Positions 51,273 through 59,233 of a DNA stretch of 64,000 nucleotides are shown here, piece after piece (position 1 is the first letter of the stretch; each line of letters begins with the position of its first letter). Source of the DNA: Myxococcales bacterium (lineage in GTDB: Bacteria; Myxococcota_A; Polyangia; Polyangiales; Polyangiaceae); NCBI GenBank assembly GCA_016706225.1, contig JADJKB010000022.1, positions 620,001 through 684,000 on the forward strand, read 5' to 3'. Position numbers and translations under genes: made by a program. The notes beneath the pieces were generated by a model that was given only the letters and a program-made list of their open reading frames with translations, had not been told where the DNA came from and did no database searches.

Positions 51273-52046
51273 ATGACCGATCGTCGGCAACTCAACTGGA
51301 CTGCAAGCGATGCAGAGATCGCAAAAGCGGTGGCCGGTGCAACCAAGAGCACGCGCTTTTTGACCGCTGACGATCTGGACGTGCATTTTCAGCCGATCGT
51401 CTCGATCAAGACGGGGCAGGTCTTCGCCCAAGAGGCCTTGGTGCGCTGCAAGGTCCCGGAGTACCGAAATCCGACCCACTTGTTCCACCGCGCGGTGGAA
51501 GAGAAGTCCACGGGGCGACTGGGGCGCCCGATTCGAGATGTTGCGTTCTCACGCGGCGCCGGCCATCGGCTGTTCGTGAACGTACACCCGGACGAGCTGA
51601 GCTCGCGCTGGTTGGTCCGCCCGGACGACCCGCTGAACTATCACGACTCGGAGGTCTTCTTGGAGATCACCGAGTCCGCTGCCTTCGAGTACTTCGATCT
51701 CTGCAAGGGCGTGCTCAAGGAGCTGTGCTCCCGCGCCCAGGTCCATTTGGTGGTCGACGATCTGGGCGCCGGCCACAGCAATCTGAAGCGGGTGCTCGAT
51801 CTCGAGCCGGACGTCGTCAAGCTCGATCGCGAGCTGATCATCGAGCTCGACAAGAGCCGGCGGCAGCAGATCTTGGTCCGCGCAGTGACGGGGCTCTGCC
51901 GAGAGCTCGGCGCCACCGTGGTGGCCGAGGGCATCGAGACGCTCGACGAGCTCAAGGCGGTGCGGGACTGTGGCGTCGACTTCGCACAAGGCTACCTGCT
52001 CGCGAAGCCCGCGTACCCCATCCCCCAGGTCAACTGGCCACTCTGA
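51273..52046 (+). CDS. EAL-domain c-di-GMP phosphodiesterase
   Basis: A 257-residue stand-alone EAL protein. The signature QEALVR is present, followed by the metal and substrate residues: NVHP (Asn), LEITES (Glu), VDDLGAGHSNL (DDFGTG equivalent), VVKLDREL (Lys), EGIET (Glu) and DFAQGYLLAKP (QG). All catalytic positions known for active EAL enzymes are kept. There is no GGDEF, receiver or membrane domain; the first ~35 residues are a short extension. It should hydrolyse c-di-GMP to pGpG in the cytoplasm. The window also holds a PilZ protein, a possible effector of the same messenger. Confidence 0.9.
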   Translation: MTDRRQLNWTASDAEIAKAVAGATKSTRFLTADDLDVHFQPIVSIKTGQVFAQEALVRCKVPEYRNPTHLFHRAVEEKSTGRLGRPIRDVAFSRGAGHRLFVNVHPDELSSRWLVRPDDPLNYHDSEVFLEITESAAFEYFDLCKGVLKELCSRAQVHLVVDDLGAGHSNLKRVLDLEPDVVKLDRELIIELDKSRRQQILVRAVTGLCRELGATVVAEGIETLDELKAVRDCGVDFAQGYLLAKPAYPIPQVNWPL

Positions 52047-52106
52047 TCTCCGGGCCGCTGGCGCCCCGAACCGACGGGTGTCGATTCCGGGGCGCCGAGG
52101 CGCGCG

Positions 52107-52319
52107 TCACGCAATTTTCTTCGCGTGCGGCGCGGGACCGACGACCGCTCCGATGTCTACTTTGGCGACACCAGGGCCTTCACCGGTCCAAACGGACACC
52201 GTCGTGCTGCATTGGGGGAAGTCCGTGTCGATTCGAACAATCTTTCCGACACGGCCGTCTTCGAGCAGCACTCGGCGGCGATCCGTCATGTACTGATGGA
52301 TGTGCCGAATGGTTGCCAT
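52107..52319 (-). CDS. Small 70-residue conserved-looking protein, unknown
   Basis: The frame is open much further upstream, but protein-like sequence begins at the ATG at 52319: MATIRHIHQYMTDRRRVLLE, then alternating strands DGRVGKIVRIDTDFP, TTVSVWTGEGPGVAKVDIGA and a Lys tail. The composition (short beta-strands, a basic start) resembles a small SH3-like or RNA-binding fold, but I assign no family. It converges on the EAL gene (60-bp gap) and is divergent from the lipoprotein at 52487. Confidence 0.5.
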   Translation of the reverse strand: MATIRHIHQYMTDRRRVLLEDGRVGKIVRIDTDFPQCSTTVSVWTGEGPGVAKVDIGAVVGPAPHAKKIA

Positions 52320-52486
52320 GGGTTGGAATATAGATTCCGGGCTCCGACGTGTCAGATTTCTGGGGCATTTTTGCCGACGAGCAAGACCGCGGCCTGCCCC
52401 GGGGTGGGCCAACTCGCGGTAATTCCAGCGAGTTAGCGACGGCATCGAACTGGGCCAACCCGCAAGCCACTCGTTATCGTACGGGC

Positions 52487-53167
52487 ATGCGCGGTTTGTT
52501 TCTTCTGCCCGTCGTCGGGCTACTGGTCGCGTGCACTCACCACCACAACGCGCCGGTAGAGTCCGCCTTGTTCGCCCCCCCGCCAGTGCCGATGGTGCAG
52601 CACACCAATCGTCTGTGGGTCGAGCTGGAGGGCACCCCCGACAAACAGTGCGAACGCACACCGACTGAGCGGCCCCTGTGTTTTGCCCGAGTGCGCGAAG
52701 CAATCGGGGGCTCAATCGAGCGCACGCTGTGGCCGAGCTTTCCTGGGGTTTTGGTGAAACGGAAGGGGGACGACATTCGACCGGGTGACTACGTCTTGCA
52801 CGTGCGTCTCCACATCGACTCCCAGGCCGCAGACGCCGACGGGCCAGGCTGGGGCGCAAGGGGCCAAGGCACCTGGCAGCTCGTGCGTGACGGGATCCCG
52901 ATGGCGGGAGAGAGTGTCGCTTCTTCCTCGCGCGGCGACTTCCCCTACGGTCGAACGCTCGGGACCGGCGCGGGCGAGGTGATCGATGCCATCGTGCTGC
53001 ACATCGCCGAGGTTCTCGGTCAGCTGCCCGAAACGCGACCGAGTCACCCGGTTGTTCTGCCCGCGGTGGCGGCGTCGCGGCGAACGGGGCCGCTCTTCCG
53101 AGCCCTTGGGCCGGCGGCCTGTCAGCCCTCGGACGACGCCAAGCGCTGCTCGATGGCCTCGAGGTGA
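52487..53167 (+). CDS. Small lipoprotein, unknown function
   Basis: From ATG 52487 the protein has 226 residues. Signal RGLFLLPVVGLLVAC ends in a lipobox at Cys16, followed by a His-rich start (THHHN). The body has beta-type segments (TNRLWVELEGTPDKQC, DYVLHVRLHIDSQAAD, GTWQLVRDGIPMAGE). It ends 46 bp inside the 3' end of the convergent dnaA gene. The C-terminal ~35 residues are low-complexity Arg/Ala/Pro and may simply be read-through into dnaA. No family recognised. Confidence 0.7.
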   Translation: MRGLFLLPVVGLLVACTHHHNAPVESALFAPPPVPMVQHTNRLWVELEGTPDKQCERTPTERPLCFARVREAIGGSIERTLWPSFPGVLVKRKGDDIRPGDYVLHVRLHIDSQAADADGPGWGARGQGTWQLVRDGIPMAGESVASSSRGDFPYGRTLGTGAGEVIDAIVLHIAEVLGQLPETRPSHPVVLPAVAASRRTGPLFRALGPAACQPSDDAKRCSMASR

Positions 53168-54561
53168 GCGTTGACCTGCGGATCTTTTGCTCGCAGCTCT
53201 TCGACCCGGCGGACCGCGCTCATCACCGTCGTGTGATCGCGGTTGCCAAACGCCCGGCCGAGCTCCGGGAAGCTGCACTTGAGGCGCTGGCGGCAGAGAT
53301 ACATCGCCACCTGACGCGCGAAGGCCACGCTCTTGTGGCGGTCCTTGCTGAGCAGGTCGGCGTTCGACAGTCGGAAATGACTGCAGACCGCCCGCTGGAT
53401 GTCCTCGACACTCATCATGTCGGGGCGTCGGGGAGCCACTCGAGCCAGCTCCGCCTCGGCAAACGCCACGTCGATCGGCCGGCCAGTGAGCGATGACTTG
53501 GCCGCCAGCCGAATCAGCGCACCTTCGAGCTCGCGCACGTTGCTCTTCACGGTCTGTGCCAGCAGCACCGCAACGTCGTCATCGAGTGGAATCGACTCGA
53601 GCTCCGCCTTCTTGCGCACGATGGCAACGCGCGTCTCGAGCTGCGGAACCTGAATGTCGGCGACCAGCCCCGACGTGAAGCGTGACACCAAGCGTTCCGG
53701 CATGCGCTGTAGCTGCTGCGGATACTTGTCGCTCGTGACCACGATGGGTTTGTCAGCGTCGCGCAGCGCATTGAAGGTGTGGAAGAACTCTTCCTGGGTC
53801 TGCTCGCGTCCCGCCAGGAACTGAATGTCGTCGAGTAGCAGCAGATCACACTCCGTGCGGTAGCGTGCCCGGAACTCGTCCATGTTCTTGTGCTGGAGCG
53901 ACTGAATGAACTCGTTGGTGAAGTGCTCCGCCGAGGTGTAGATGACGCGCGCGCGCGGGTTGTTCTCCAGCGCCCGATGCGCGATGGCGTGCATCAAGTG
54001 GGTCTTGCCGAGACCCGTACCGCCGGCGATGAACAACGGGTTGTAACGGGGTCCGCCGCCGCCGCCGGAGGCCAGCGCCGCTGCATAGGCCAGCTCGTTG
54101 GACGGGCCGACGACGAAGTTCTTGAAGGTGTGCTTCGGATTGAGGCTGGCGGAGAGCGCAGATCGCCCGGCGCCGGAGCGGTCGCTCTTGGGTGCCGAGG
54201 CCGGGACCCGTTCGGAGCTGGCTGGCCTGTCGCCCACGTTTGCCAGCGGGCGGCGTTGAGCTGGGGACTTCGGCTCACACACGGGGCTCTCGAGCTGGTT
54301 CGAGACCCGCCACTCCACCCGAATGTCACCGCCGGTCGCCCGCTCGAGCTGCTCCAACAGGTCGGGCAGGAAGTGCGCCTTCACCCAGTCACGCACGAAC
54401 TCGTCGCGCGCAGTGAGGCAGAGCACCCCTTGCTGCAGGCCGTCGACCTGAACACTCGAAAACCACTGTTCGAAGGTCGCGGGGGAACGCGAGCGCGTGC
54501 GCTCCAGCGCGTGGGTCCACGCTTGGGTCCAGTCCGGTGAGTCGATCGACGGGCTAGGCAT
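53122..54561 (-). CDS. dnaA: Chromosomal replication initiator DnaA
   Basis: DnaA binds DnaA boxes at oriC and melts the origin. From ATG 54561 the protein has 479 residues; a GTG 26 codons upstream would add residues without similarity and would place the DnaA boxes inside the gene. Domain I is TFEQWFSSVQVDGLQQGVLC, then a variable Pro/Arg/Ser linker (domain II). The AAA+ domain has TFKNFVVGPSNELAYAAA, Walker A GGTGLGKTH, Walker B LLLLDDIQF and sensor regions. Domain IV ends with the DNA-binding signature FGNRDHTTVMSAVRRVEEL. dnaN, recF, gyrB and rpmH are not adjacent. Its 3' end overlaps a convergent lipoprotein gene. Confidence 0.97.
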   Translation of the reverse strand: MPSPSIDSPDWTQAWTHALERTRSRSPATFEQWFSSVQVDGLQQGVLCLTARDEFVRDWVKAHFLPDLLEQLERATGGDIRVEWRVSNQLESPVCEPKSPAQRRPLANVGDRPASSERVPASAPKSDRSGAGRSALSASLNPKHTFKNFVVGPSNELAYAAALASGGGGGPRYNPLFIAGGTGLGKTHLMHAIAHRALENNPRARVIYTSAEHFTNEFIQSLQHKNMDEFRARYRTECDLLLLDDIQFLAGREQTQEEFFHTFNALRDADKPIVVTSDKYPQQLQRMPERLVSRFTSGLVADIQVPQLETRVAIVRKKAELESIPLDDDVAVLLAQTVKSNVRELEGALIRLAAKSSLTGRPIDVAFAEAELARVAPRRPDMMSVEDIQRAVCSHFRLSNADLLSKDRHKSVAFARQVAMYLCRQRLKCSFPELGRAFGNRDHTTVMSAVRRVEELRAKDPQVNAHLEAIEQRLASSEG

Positions 54562-54631
54562 CTTCGGTTGAACTGAGGTCTGAACTCTCTCGACAATTGC
54601 TTCAAAAACCACGGAGATAGCTCCCCCCAAG

Positions 54632-54652
54632 TTGTCCACAGGGTGTGGACAG
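54632..54652. promoter_or_regulatory. Inverted pair of DnaA boxes upstream of dnaA
   Basis: TTGTCCACA (54632-54640) and, after GGG, TGTGGACAG (54644-54652; reverse complement CTGTCCACA). The arms TGTCCACA/TGTGGACA are perfectly inverted. They lie ~70-90 bp before the dnaA ATG, fitting autoregulation by DnaA or part of an origin. Confidence 0.6.
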
Positions 54653-55230
54653 CCTGAAACCCCGCCTCATAGTTTGGGTCTGTTGGTGGACCCAAGCTCG
54701 TTTGAGCGCCGGGACCCGCGATCACTCACGAGGCCCGCACTCCCTAGAGCACGCTCTGACTCTTCCATCATCGACCGGAGGGCGATTGCTCGCTTCCGAA
54801 TTCGTTCTGATTGGCGATCGGGTCGACACGACCGGAATCACCGTCAGAGACGAGCGTCGAGCTAGCACCGGTCGTCCTCGGAGTTCAATCGTCGATTTTG
54901 CGTGCTGACGATCTCCGAGAAATTCCGCCCTTTCCCAGCTGCGTGATTTTTCGCGCACACGATTTGTCGTGCCGGGTTGAAAACGCACACTCGTAACCAT
55001 GCATGGACAACTGACATTCCGTCGCCGCCCGAGCGAGCGCGGATGCTCGCAGCTGGAAATCAGTCACTCTCAGAGTCAAGCGTCTACTGACACGAGGATG
55101 ATGCACATCTCCTGCGGTGCAGAGATCTTACCCGGGGGTGCGCAGAAATCTTGACTCCATTGGGTCACTCGTTCTCGAAACGATCGCTTTTTTTGCCCGG
55201 GCGAGGCGCGGGAGAGTAGCTGTCGGCACA
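54653..55230. other. Long intergenic region upstream of dnaA; possible origin region
   Basis: About 580 bp with no supportable gene, noticeably less GC-rich than its surroundings (e.g. 54770-55010 with TTTTTCGCGCACACGATT and GGTTGAAAACGCACAC). Apart from the box pair next to dnaA there is one weak DnaA-box-like site, CATGGACAA at 55002-55010 (7 of 9). A classical cluster of boxes plus an AT-rich melting site is not seen, so an oriC here is only a possibility. Promoters of dnaA and of the barrel gene must lie within. Confidence 0.35.
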
Positions 55231-56238
55231 GTGTCGAAGTCCGAGCGACGAACGGGCGGTACCCGAGCTTCACTGATCCGCGCCCTCGCCGGCGCCGGCG
55301 CCGTCACGGCGTGCCTGCTAGCGGCGCCCGAGTCCCGAGCCGACTCGAGCAATCTGGACCCCGCCATCGGCTGGAACTACGGCGAGATCGAGACCCCACG
55401 GACGGCGGCGATGGGCGGCGCGCTGCGCGCCTACAGCAACTCCGTGGCGGCACTGTTCATCAACCCGGCCAACATGGCAGCGTCGCGGATCTATCACCTG
55501 GGTGCGCTGGCGCAGATCTGGCCCGAGGCCAACCGCCAGAGTTACGGAGGCGGCGCGGTCGACTCCATCGTATCGAGCTCGCGCCTTGCCGGCGGCTTCG
55601 GTGGTTCGTGGACACTGCAAGATCCCGACGGCATCGACCGACGCGCGACCGACCTGCGTTTCGCGCTGGCCATGCCGTTCTCGGACCAGTTCTCGCTGGG
55701 CATCGGCGGCCGTTATTTGTGGCTGAAACAGAACGGACTCGGGCCGCTCGGCGACAGCCTCGCGTCCGGCGGAGCCAAGGACGAGAACATCGTGCGCGGT
55801 TTTGCCTTCGACGCCGGTGCAACGCTGAAGCCGACAGATTTTTTCGCCATCTCTCTGGTAGGTAACAACCTGAACAACCCCGGCCACGGCTTCCAGCCGA
55901 CCAGCATGGGCGGCGGCGTTGGCATTGGCACCAAGGATCTGACGCTCGAGGGCGACATCGTGTCCGACTTCACGACCTGGGACACGACCAAGGTGCGCAC
56001 CATGGCCGGACTCGAGATCCTGCTGGCGGACCACTACGCGATCCGCGGCGGGTATCGTTATGACGACGGCGAGCGCAGCCACGCGGTGAGCGTGGGAGCC
56101 GGCTACGTCGACCGCGCGTTCTCGGCGGAGGCTGCCGTGCGCCGCATTGTCTCGGACCCCGGGGCGACCGCGATCTTCTTCGGCTTCACCTATCACCTGG
56201 AAGCGACCGGGCTGACGCCTTCGCCCGACGGGTTCTGA
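55231..56238 (+). CDS. Outer-membrane beta-barrel protein (FadL/PorV-like)
   Basis: From GTG 55231 the protein has 335 residues. A signal peptide (SLIRALAGAGAVTACLLAAP, cut near SRA/DSSN) leads to RTAAMGGALRAYSNSVAALF and INPANMAASRIY, a motif found in FadL- and PorV-type barrels (proline/asparagine hatch region). Alternating amphipathic strands follow to a C-terminal strand ATAIFFGFTYHLEATG. The frame is open upstream to 55117, but that part lacks a signal-like start. Probably a hydrophobic-compound channel or surface-protein factor. It ends 6 bp from a convergent gene. Confidence 0.82.
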   Translation: MSKSERRTGGTRASLIRALAGAGAVTACLLAAPESRADSSNLDPAIGWNYGEIETPRTAAMGGALRAYSNSVAALFINPANMAASRIYHLGALAQIWPEANRQSYGGGAVDSIVSSSRLAGGFGGSWTLQDPDGIDRRATDLRFALAMPFSDQFSLGIGGRYLWLKQNGLGPLGDSLASGGAKDENIVRGFAFDAGATLKPTDFFAISLVGNNLNNPGHGFQPTSMGGGVGIGTKDLTLEGDIVSDFTTWDTTKVRTMAGLEILLADHYAIRGGYRYDDGERSHAVSVGAGYVDRAFSAEAAVRRIVSDPGATAIFFGFTYHLEATGLTPSPDGF

Positions 56239-56244
56239 AGAGCG

Positions 56245-57579
56245 CTAACCGAGCAGCTCGAACAACGTTCGCCTGAGCTCGTTGCTGCCTTCGTCGAGAG
56301 CGGCGCGTGGCGCTCGCATCAGCGGGGGCAGTGAGGCCTCGGCGCGCAGCTGCTCCACTGCGCGCGGATTTCGATACCAGTCTCGCTCGTGGTCCTCGAT
56401 CAAGGCTCGCGTGTGGGAGGCAGCGAGCAACGGTGCGGCGAAGCGCTGGCCTTCGTCGCGGCGCGGGACGAACACCGCACCAGCGAGGTCGGAACGGAGA
56501 GGGAAGCTGAGCACGCGCGCCGTCAACTCCTCGAACTCGGTTCGATGCGCGCGCTCGCCACGCTGTGCCGCGCGGCGCAGTAGCAAGCGCAGCGCACGCG
56601 CGCGGGTCTCGAGCAAGATCACCCGAGCCATCACCCGCTGGGCATCGGCGGCACGCGCCGAGCCGAGGCCCAGCGCGCGCGTCAGGAACGCCCGCTCGAT
56701 CACCAACCCTCCGAGCAGCGCCCCGTGGGCCAGGCGCCGAAGCCCGAAGGCGTCGTGGGCCACCACGAAGGGTTGGTCGCGCGGCGCAAGGGCGTCGGCG
56801 AAAGCCGCCCCCAGACGGCTGAGCGCGCGGGCGAAGCTCGCCGGGGCCAGGGCGGCAGGCAGGGGCCCGGGCTCGAGCGGCAGGCCCTGGAGCAGGCGGG
56901 TGTCGCGAAACAGGCCGGCCAGGGACTCGGCGCTGAGCCGCGCCGGCCAGCCATCAGGGGCGTCGAGCCCGAGCGAGAGCTCGACGTATGCGTGCAGACC
57001 CGAGGTCTGGAACTCGGAGGCACGGTCATCGGTTGCCGCCAACCAGTGTTCGGCCACCTCGTAGAGGCCGCCGGTCGGGAGCTCGACCTCGTCCGGCTCG
57101 AGCTTCAGCTGCTCCGCAATCTGTGAGCGCCGCTCCGAGATCCGACGCTCGAGCTCGGCGACACCGCCGGCCAGCTCCAGATACCGTGCGAGCCACTCGG
57201 CAGAACGAGGGACATCGCGATCACGCAGCACACGCTGGAGGATCTCCGCCAAGGTGAGGGTTGCGTGTTCGGGGCTATCGACCGGGTGGCGGTCTACCGC
57301 CCGCGCACTAGCAACGGCGACCAGCCCGGACAGATTGGCTCGGTCGTCGACCAGCCGATAGAGCCAGCGCAGCATGGGAGCACGCAGCGGATCGTGCTCG
57401 GGCAGGTCGCGTACACTCTCGTAGCCCAGGCGAGAGATGAACGCGTAGGTGGCGAACGGATCCTGTTCCAGCGCGGCACCGCGCCGGAGCCGACGCCGCC
57501 AGCGCGCCCAGTCGACGACGGCACGACCCAGCTGGCGATCGAGGCGGAGCAGGTCGAGCTCTTCCACTTCAGAGCTCAC
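56245..57579 (-). CDS. Helical protein of unknown function
   Basis: A 444-residue soluble, Leu/Arg/Ala-rich, mostly helical protein without signal peptide, membrane helix or recognisable catalytic motif. Repeated phrases such as DPFATYAFISRLGYESVRDL, PMLRWLYRLVDDRANLSGLV and PFVVAHDAFGLRRLAHGALL give it a domain-like look. Overall layout resembles all-helical peptidase or oligomerisation folds, but no HExxH is present. It overlaps the preceding barrel gene by 11 bp (same strand), so the two are probably co-transcribed. Function unassigned. Confidence 0.75.
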   Translation of the reverse strand: MSSEVEELDLLRLDRQLGRAVVDWARWRRRLRRGAALEQDPFATYAFISRLGYESVRDLPEHDPLRAPMLRWLYRLVDDRANLSGLVAVASARAVDRHPVDSPEHATLTLAEILQRVLRDRDVPRSAEWLARYLELAGGVAELERRISERRSQIAEQLKLEPDEVELPTGGLYEVAEHWLAATDDRASEFQTSGLHAYVELSLGLDAPDGWPARLSAESLAGLFRDTRLLQGLPLEPGPLPAALAPASFARALSRLGAAFADALAPRDQPFVVAHDAFGLRRLAHGALLGGLVIERAFLTRALGLGSARAADAQRVMARVILLETRARALRLLLRRAAQRGERAHRTEFEELTARVLSFPLRSDLAGAVFVPRRDEGQRFAAPLLAASHTRALIEDHERDWYRNPRAVEQLRAEASLPPLMRAPRAALDEGSNELRRTLFELLG

Positions 57580-58387
57580 CCCCCAAGAGGATGGACAGCT
57601 TTGCGCCGACCGAGAAGTAACCGTTGAGGTGACCGTTCTCGTCTTTGGAGACGTCGACGCAGTTTCCGTCCCCCGAGGCCTGGCAGCGACGGATCTTGTC
57701 CACGAACACCCGGGTGTAAGCGATGGACGGTCCGAGCTTGATCGAGCGTCCCAAGAAAAAATCTAGACCGCCGCCGAGCTGCCCGGCGGGCCCCGCACCC
57801 GTTTCCTCCCAGGTCGCACCGCTCGTGTCGGTTCCGGTCGTGCCGAGCGCGCCAACGCCCAAGCCGAGCTGTACGTAGGGGTCCAGAGAGCCCTCGTCGT
57901 TGAAGTAGACCCGGCCGATCAAGCCGAGCCAGACCGCAGCGGCGCTGGTGTTGGTCAGACCGATTGCTTCCGGCGGGTCGTAGCGGAAACCGGAGAGCTC
58001 CAACCCGCCACCCCAGGCAAAGTAGGGAGTCACCCGCCAGAGTCCAGTGAAGCCGATGCCGGCTCCGGTGGTCACGCCGTCACAGCGCTGGTTCGATGCA
58101 CTGCCCGCGCGGCAGTTGGGCAACGCCAGCGCAAGCGATGGGATCAGCTCGACCGGACGTCGTGAATACTCCGGCGATCCGGGGGACGGCGGCGGCGCAA
58201 GCACCGGCGGTCCAGCGACGGGTCCGCCATACTCGGTGCCCTGCCACGCAGAATAGGGAGGAGGAGCGGCAGGGCCCGGCGCAGGCTGAACGGGTGCAGG
58301 CTCGGTCATTGGCTCGGACTCCGCCCCGAACCCGAGGCGGGTAACGGTCAGCAAGACCGCGGTGATTCCAAGCAAAACAGAGCGCAT
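57569..58387 (-). CDS. Outer-membrane beta-barrel protein, OmpA/W-type size
   Basis: A 272-residue exported protein: signal peptide RSVLLGITAVLLTVTRLGFG, a Pro/Ala/Gly-rich linker (~25-75), then about eight amphipathic strands (ELIPSLALALPNC, GLWRVTPYFAWGGGLELSG, PYVQLGLGVGALG, GGGLDFFLGRSIKLGPSIAY) ending in GYFSVGAKLSILLGGEL. Two Cys pairs (NCRAGSASNQRC, RCQASGDGNC) lie in predicted loops. It looks like an 8-stranded barrel. Its 3' end overlaps the next gene by 11 bp. Confidence 0.8.
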   Translation of the reverse strand: MRSVLLGITAVLLTVTRLGFGAESEPMTEPAPVQPAPGPAAPPPYSAWQGTEYGGPVAGPPVLAPPPSPGSPEYSRRPVELIPSLALALPNCRAGSASNQRCDGVTTGAGIGFTGLWRVTPYFAWGGGLELSGFRYDPPEAIGLTNTSAAAVWLGLIGRVYFNDEGSLDPYVQLGLGVGALGTTGTDTSGATWEETGAGPAGQLGGGLDFFLGRSIKLGPSIAYTRVFVDKIRRCQASGDGNCVDVSKDENGHLNGYFSVGAKLSILLGGEL

Positions 58388-58499
58388 TGGCGAGCCGTGA
58401 GGCTACACCGGTTCGAGCGCCCTCGGGCGATGGTTGTGTGCTTTCGGCAAACGAGTGTGCCGGGTCCGCCAATCGGGGACAATGTCACTTCGGGCCACC

Positions 58500-58521
58500 A
58501 GCGAATTCGAGAAGCGAATTC
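58500..58521. repeat. Direct repeat AGCGAATTC in divergent leader region
   Basis: AGCGAATTC occurs at 58500-58508 and again at 58513-58521, separated by four bases, in the 249-bp region between two divergent genes. It is followed by a short tandem GAGGGGC. A similar core (GCGAATTG) recurs in the palindrome at 58598-58623. Confidence 0.6.
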
Positions 58522-58566
58522 CGAGGGGCGAGGGGCGCGCGGCACCCCTTCGAGAAGGGAGTGTCC

Positions 58567-58584
58567 GCGCTGCGATAGCAGCGC
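58567..58584. repeat. Hairpin GCGCTGC-GATA-GCAGCGC
   Basis: A perfect 7-bp inverted repeat with a GATA loop, the first of two hairpins in the leader of the membrane protein gene at 58637. Confidence 0.55.
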
Positions 58585-58597
58585 CGCGCGGAGCGCA

Positions 58598-58623
58598 TCC
58601 GCAATTCGTTTGCGAATTGCGGA
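58598..58623 (+). promoter_or_regulatory. 11-bp perfect palindrome just before a start codon
   Basis: TCCGCAATTCG / CGAATTGCGGA with a TTTG loop, ending 13 bp before the ATG at 58637. On RNA it would form a stable hairpin over the ribosome-binding region; on DNA it could be an operator. No separate Shine-Dalgarno sequence is seen. Confidence 0.55.
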
Positions 58624-58636
58624 CTCACGACACTAC

Positions 58637-59155
58637 ATGTTCATCGTGCCGCGGCGCTTGCCCGTGATCCAAGACAACTCGTCCGACGAAGGTCCGGCGC
58701 GTTCGCCCGTGCAGTGGGTGGCGATCGCGGCCGCGCTCACGATCGCACTCTGGGTGCCGCTCGTCGTGCTGGCGCTGGCGTTGGGCCGTGCGCTTGCCGC
58801 TCGCATTGCGGGAGTCGACGACGTGTCGCAGTTGCCCGGCACTGCGGCCACGCCCCCGGGACCGGTCAGGATCGCGCTGGCTGCGTCCCTGATTGTGCCC
58901 GCGCTGGCGTCGCTCGCGCTGGCCTGCGGCGCAGTGGGCCTCACGGTCGGTCGGTTCGGCGGACGCGCCGGCGCACGCGAGGCCGTGTCCGGGTGCACGC
59001 TGGCCGCGCTGGTGGCGTGGCTCATGTCCGTCTCGGGCGGTTCGCTGAGCCCGTGGCCGGTCGCGGCGACCACACTGGTCGTGCTCGGCGTCTTGGCGGC
59101 CGTATCGGCGGCCCTGGGCGCCCGCGTCGGGCGCCGGCGGCGCCCGGGCCCGTGA
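58637..59155 (+). CDS. Integral membrane protein, unknown
   Basis: From ATG 58637 the protein has 172 residues. The N-terminal ~25 residues are polar (RRLPVIQDNSSDEGP), followed by four hydrophobic segments (WVAIAAALTIALWVPLVVLA, IALAASLIVPALASLALACG, VSGCTLAALVAWLMS, VAATTLVVLGVLAAVSAALG) and an Arg-rich end. The frame stays open upstream, but those residues fall in the hairpin-rich leader. It precedes ccmE on the same strand. No family recognised. Confidence 0.65.
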   Translation: MFIVPRRLPVIQDNSSDEGPARSPVQWVAIAAALTIALWVPLVVLALALGRALAARIAGVDDVSQLPGTAATPPGPVRIALAASLIVPALASLALACGAVGLTVGRFGGRAGAREAVSGCTLAALVAWLMSVSGGSLSPWPVAATTLVVLGVLAAVSAALGARVGRRRRPGP

Positions 59156-59233
59156 GGCGGGAACGCACGATTTTCGCCCGCTGAAACCCGCGGTCGGTGG
59201 ACCCGAAGGGTGCACACGACTACGCTTCGGTCA

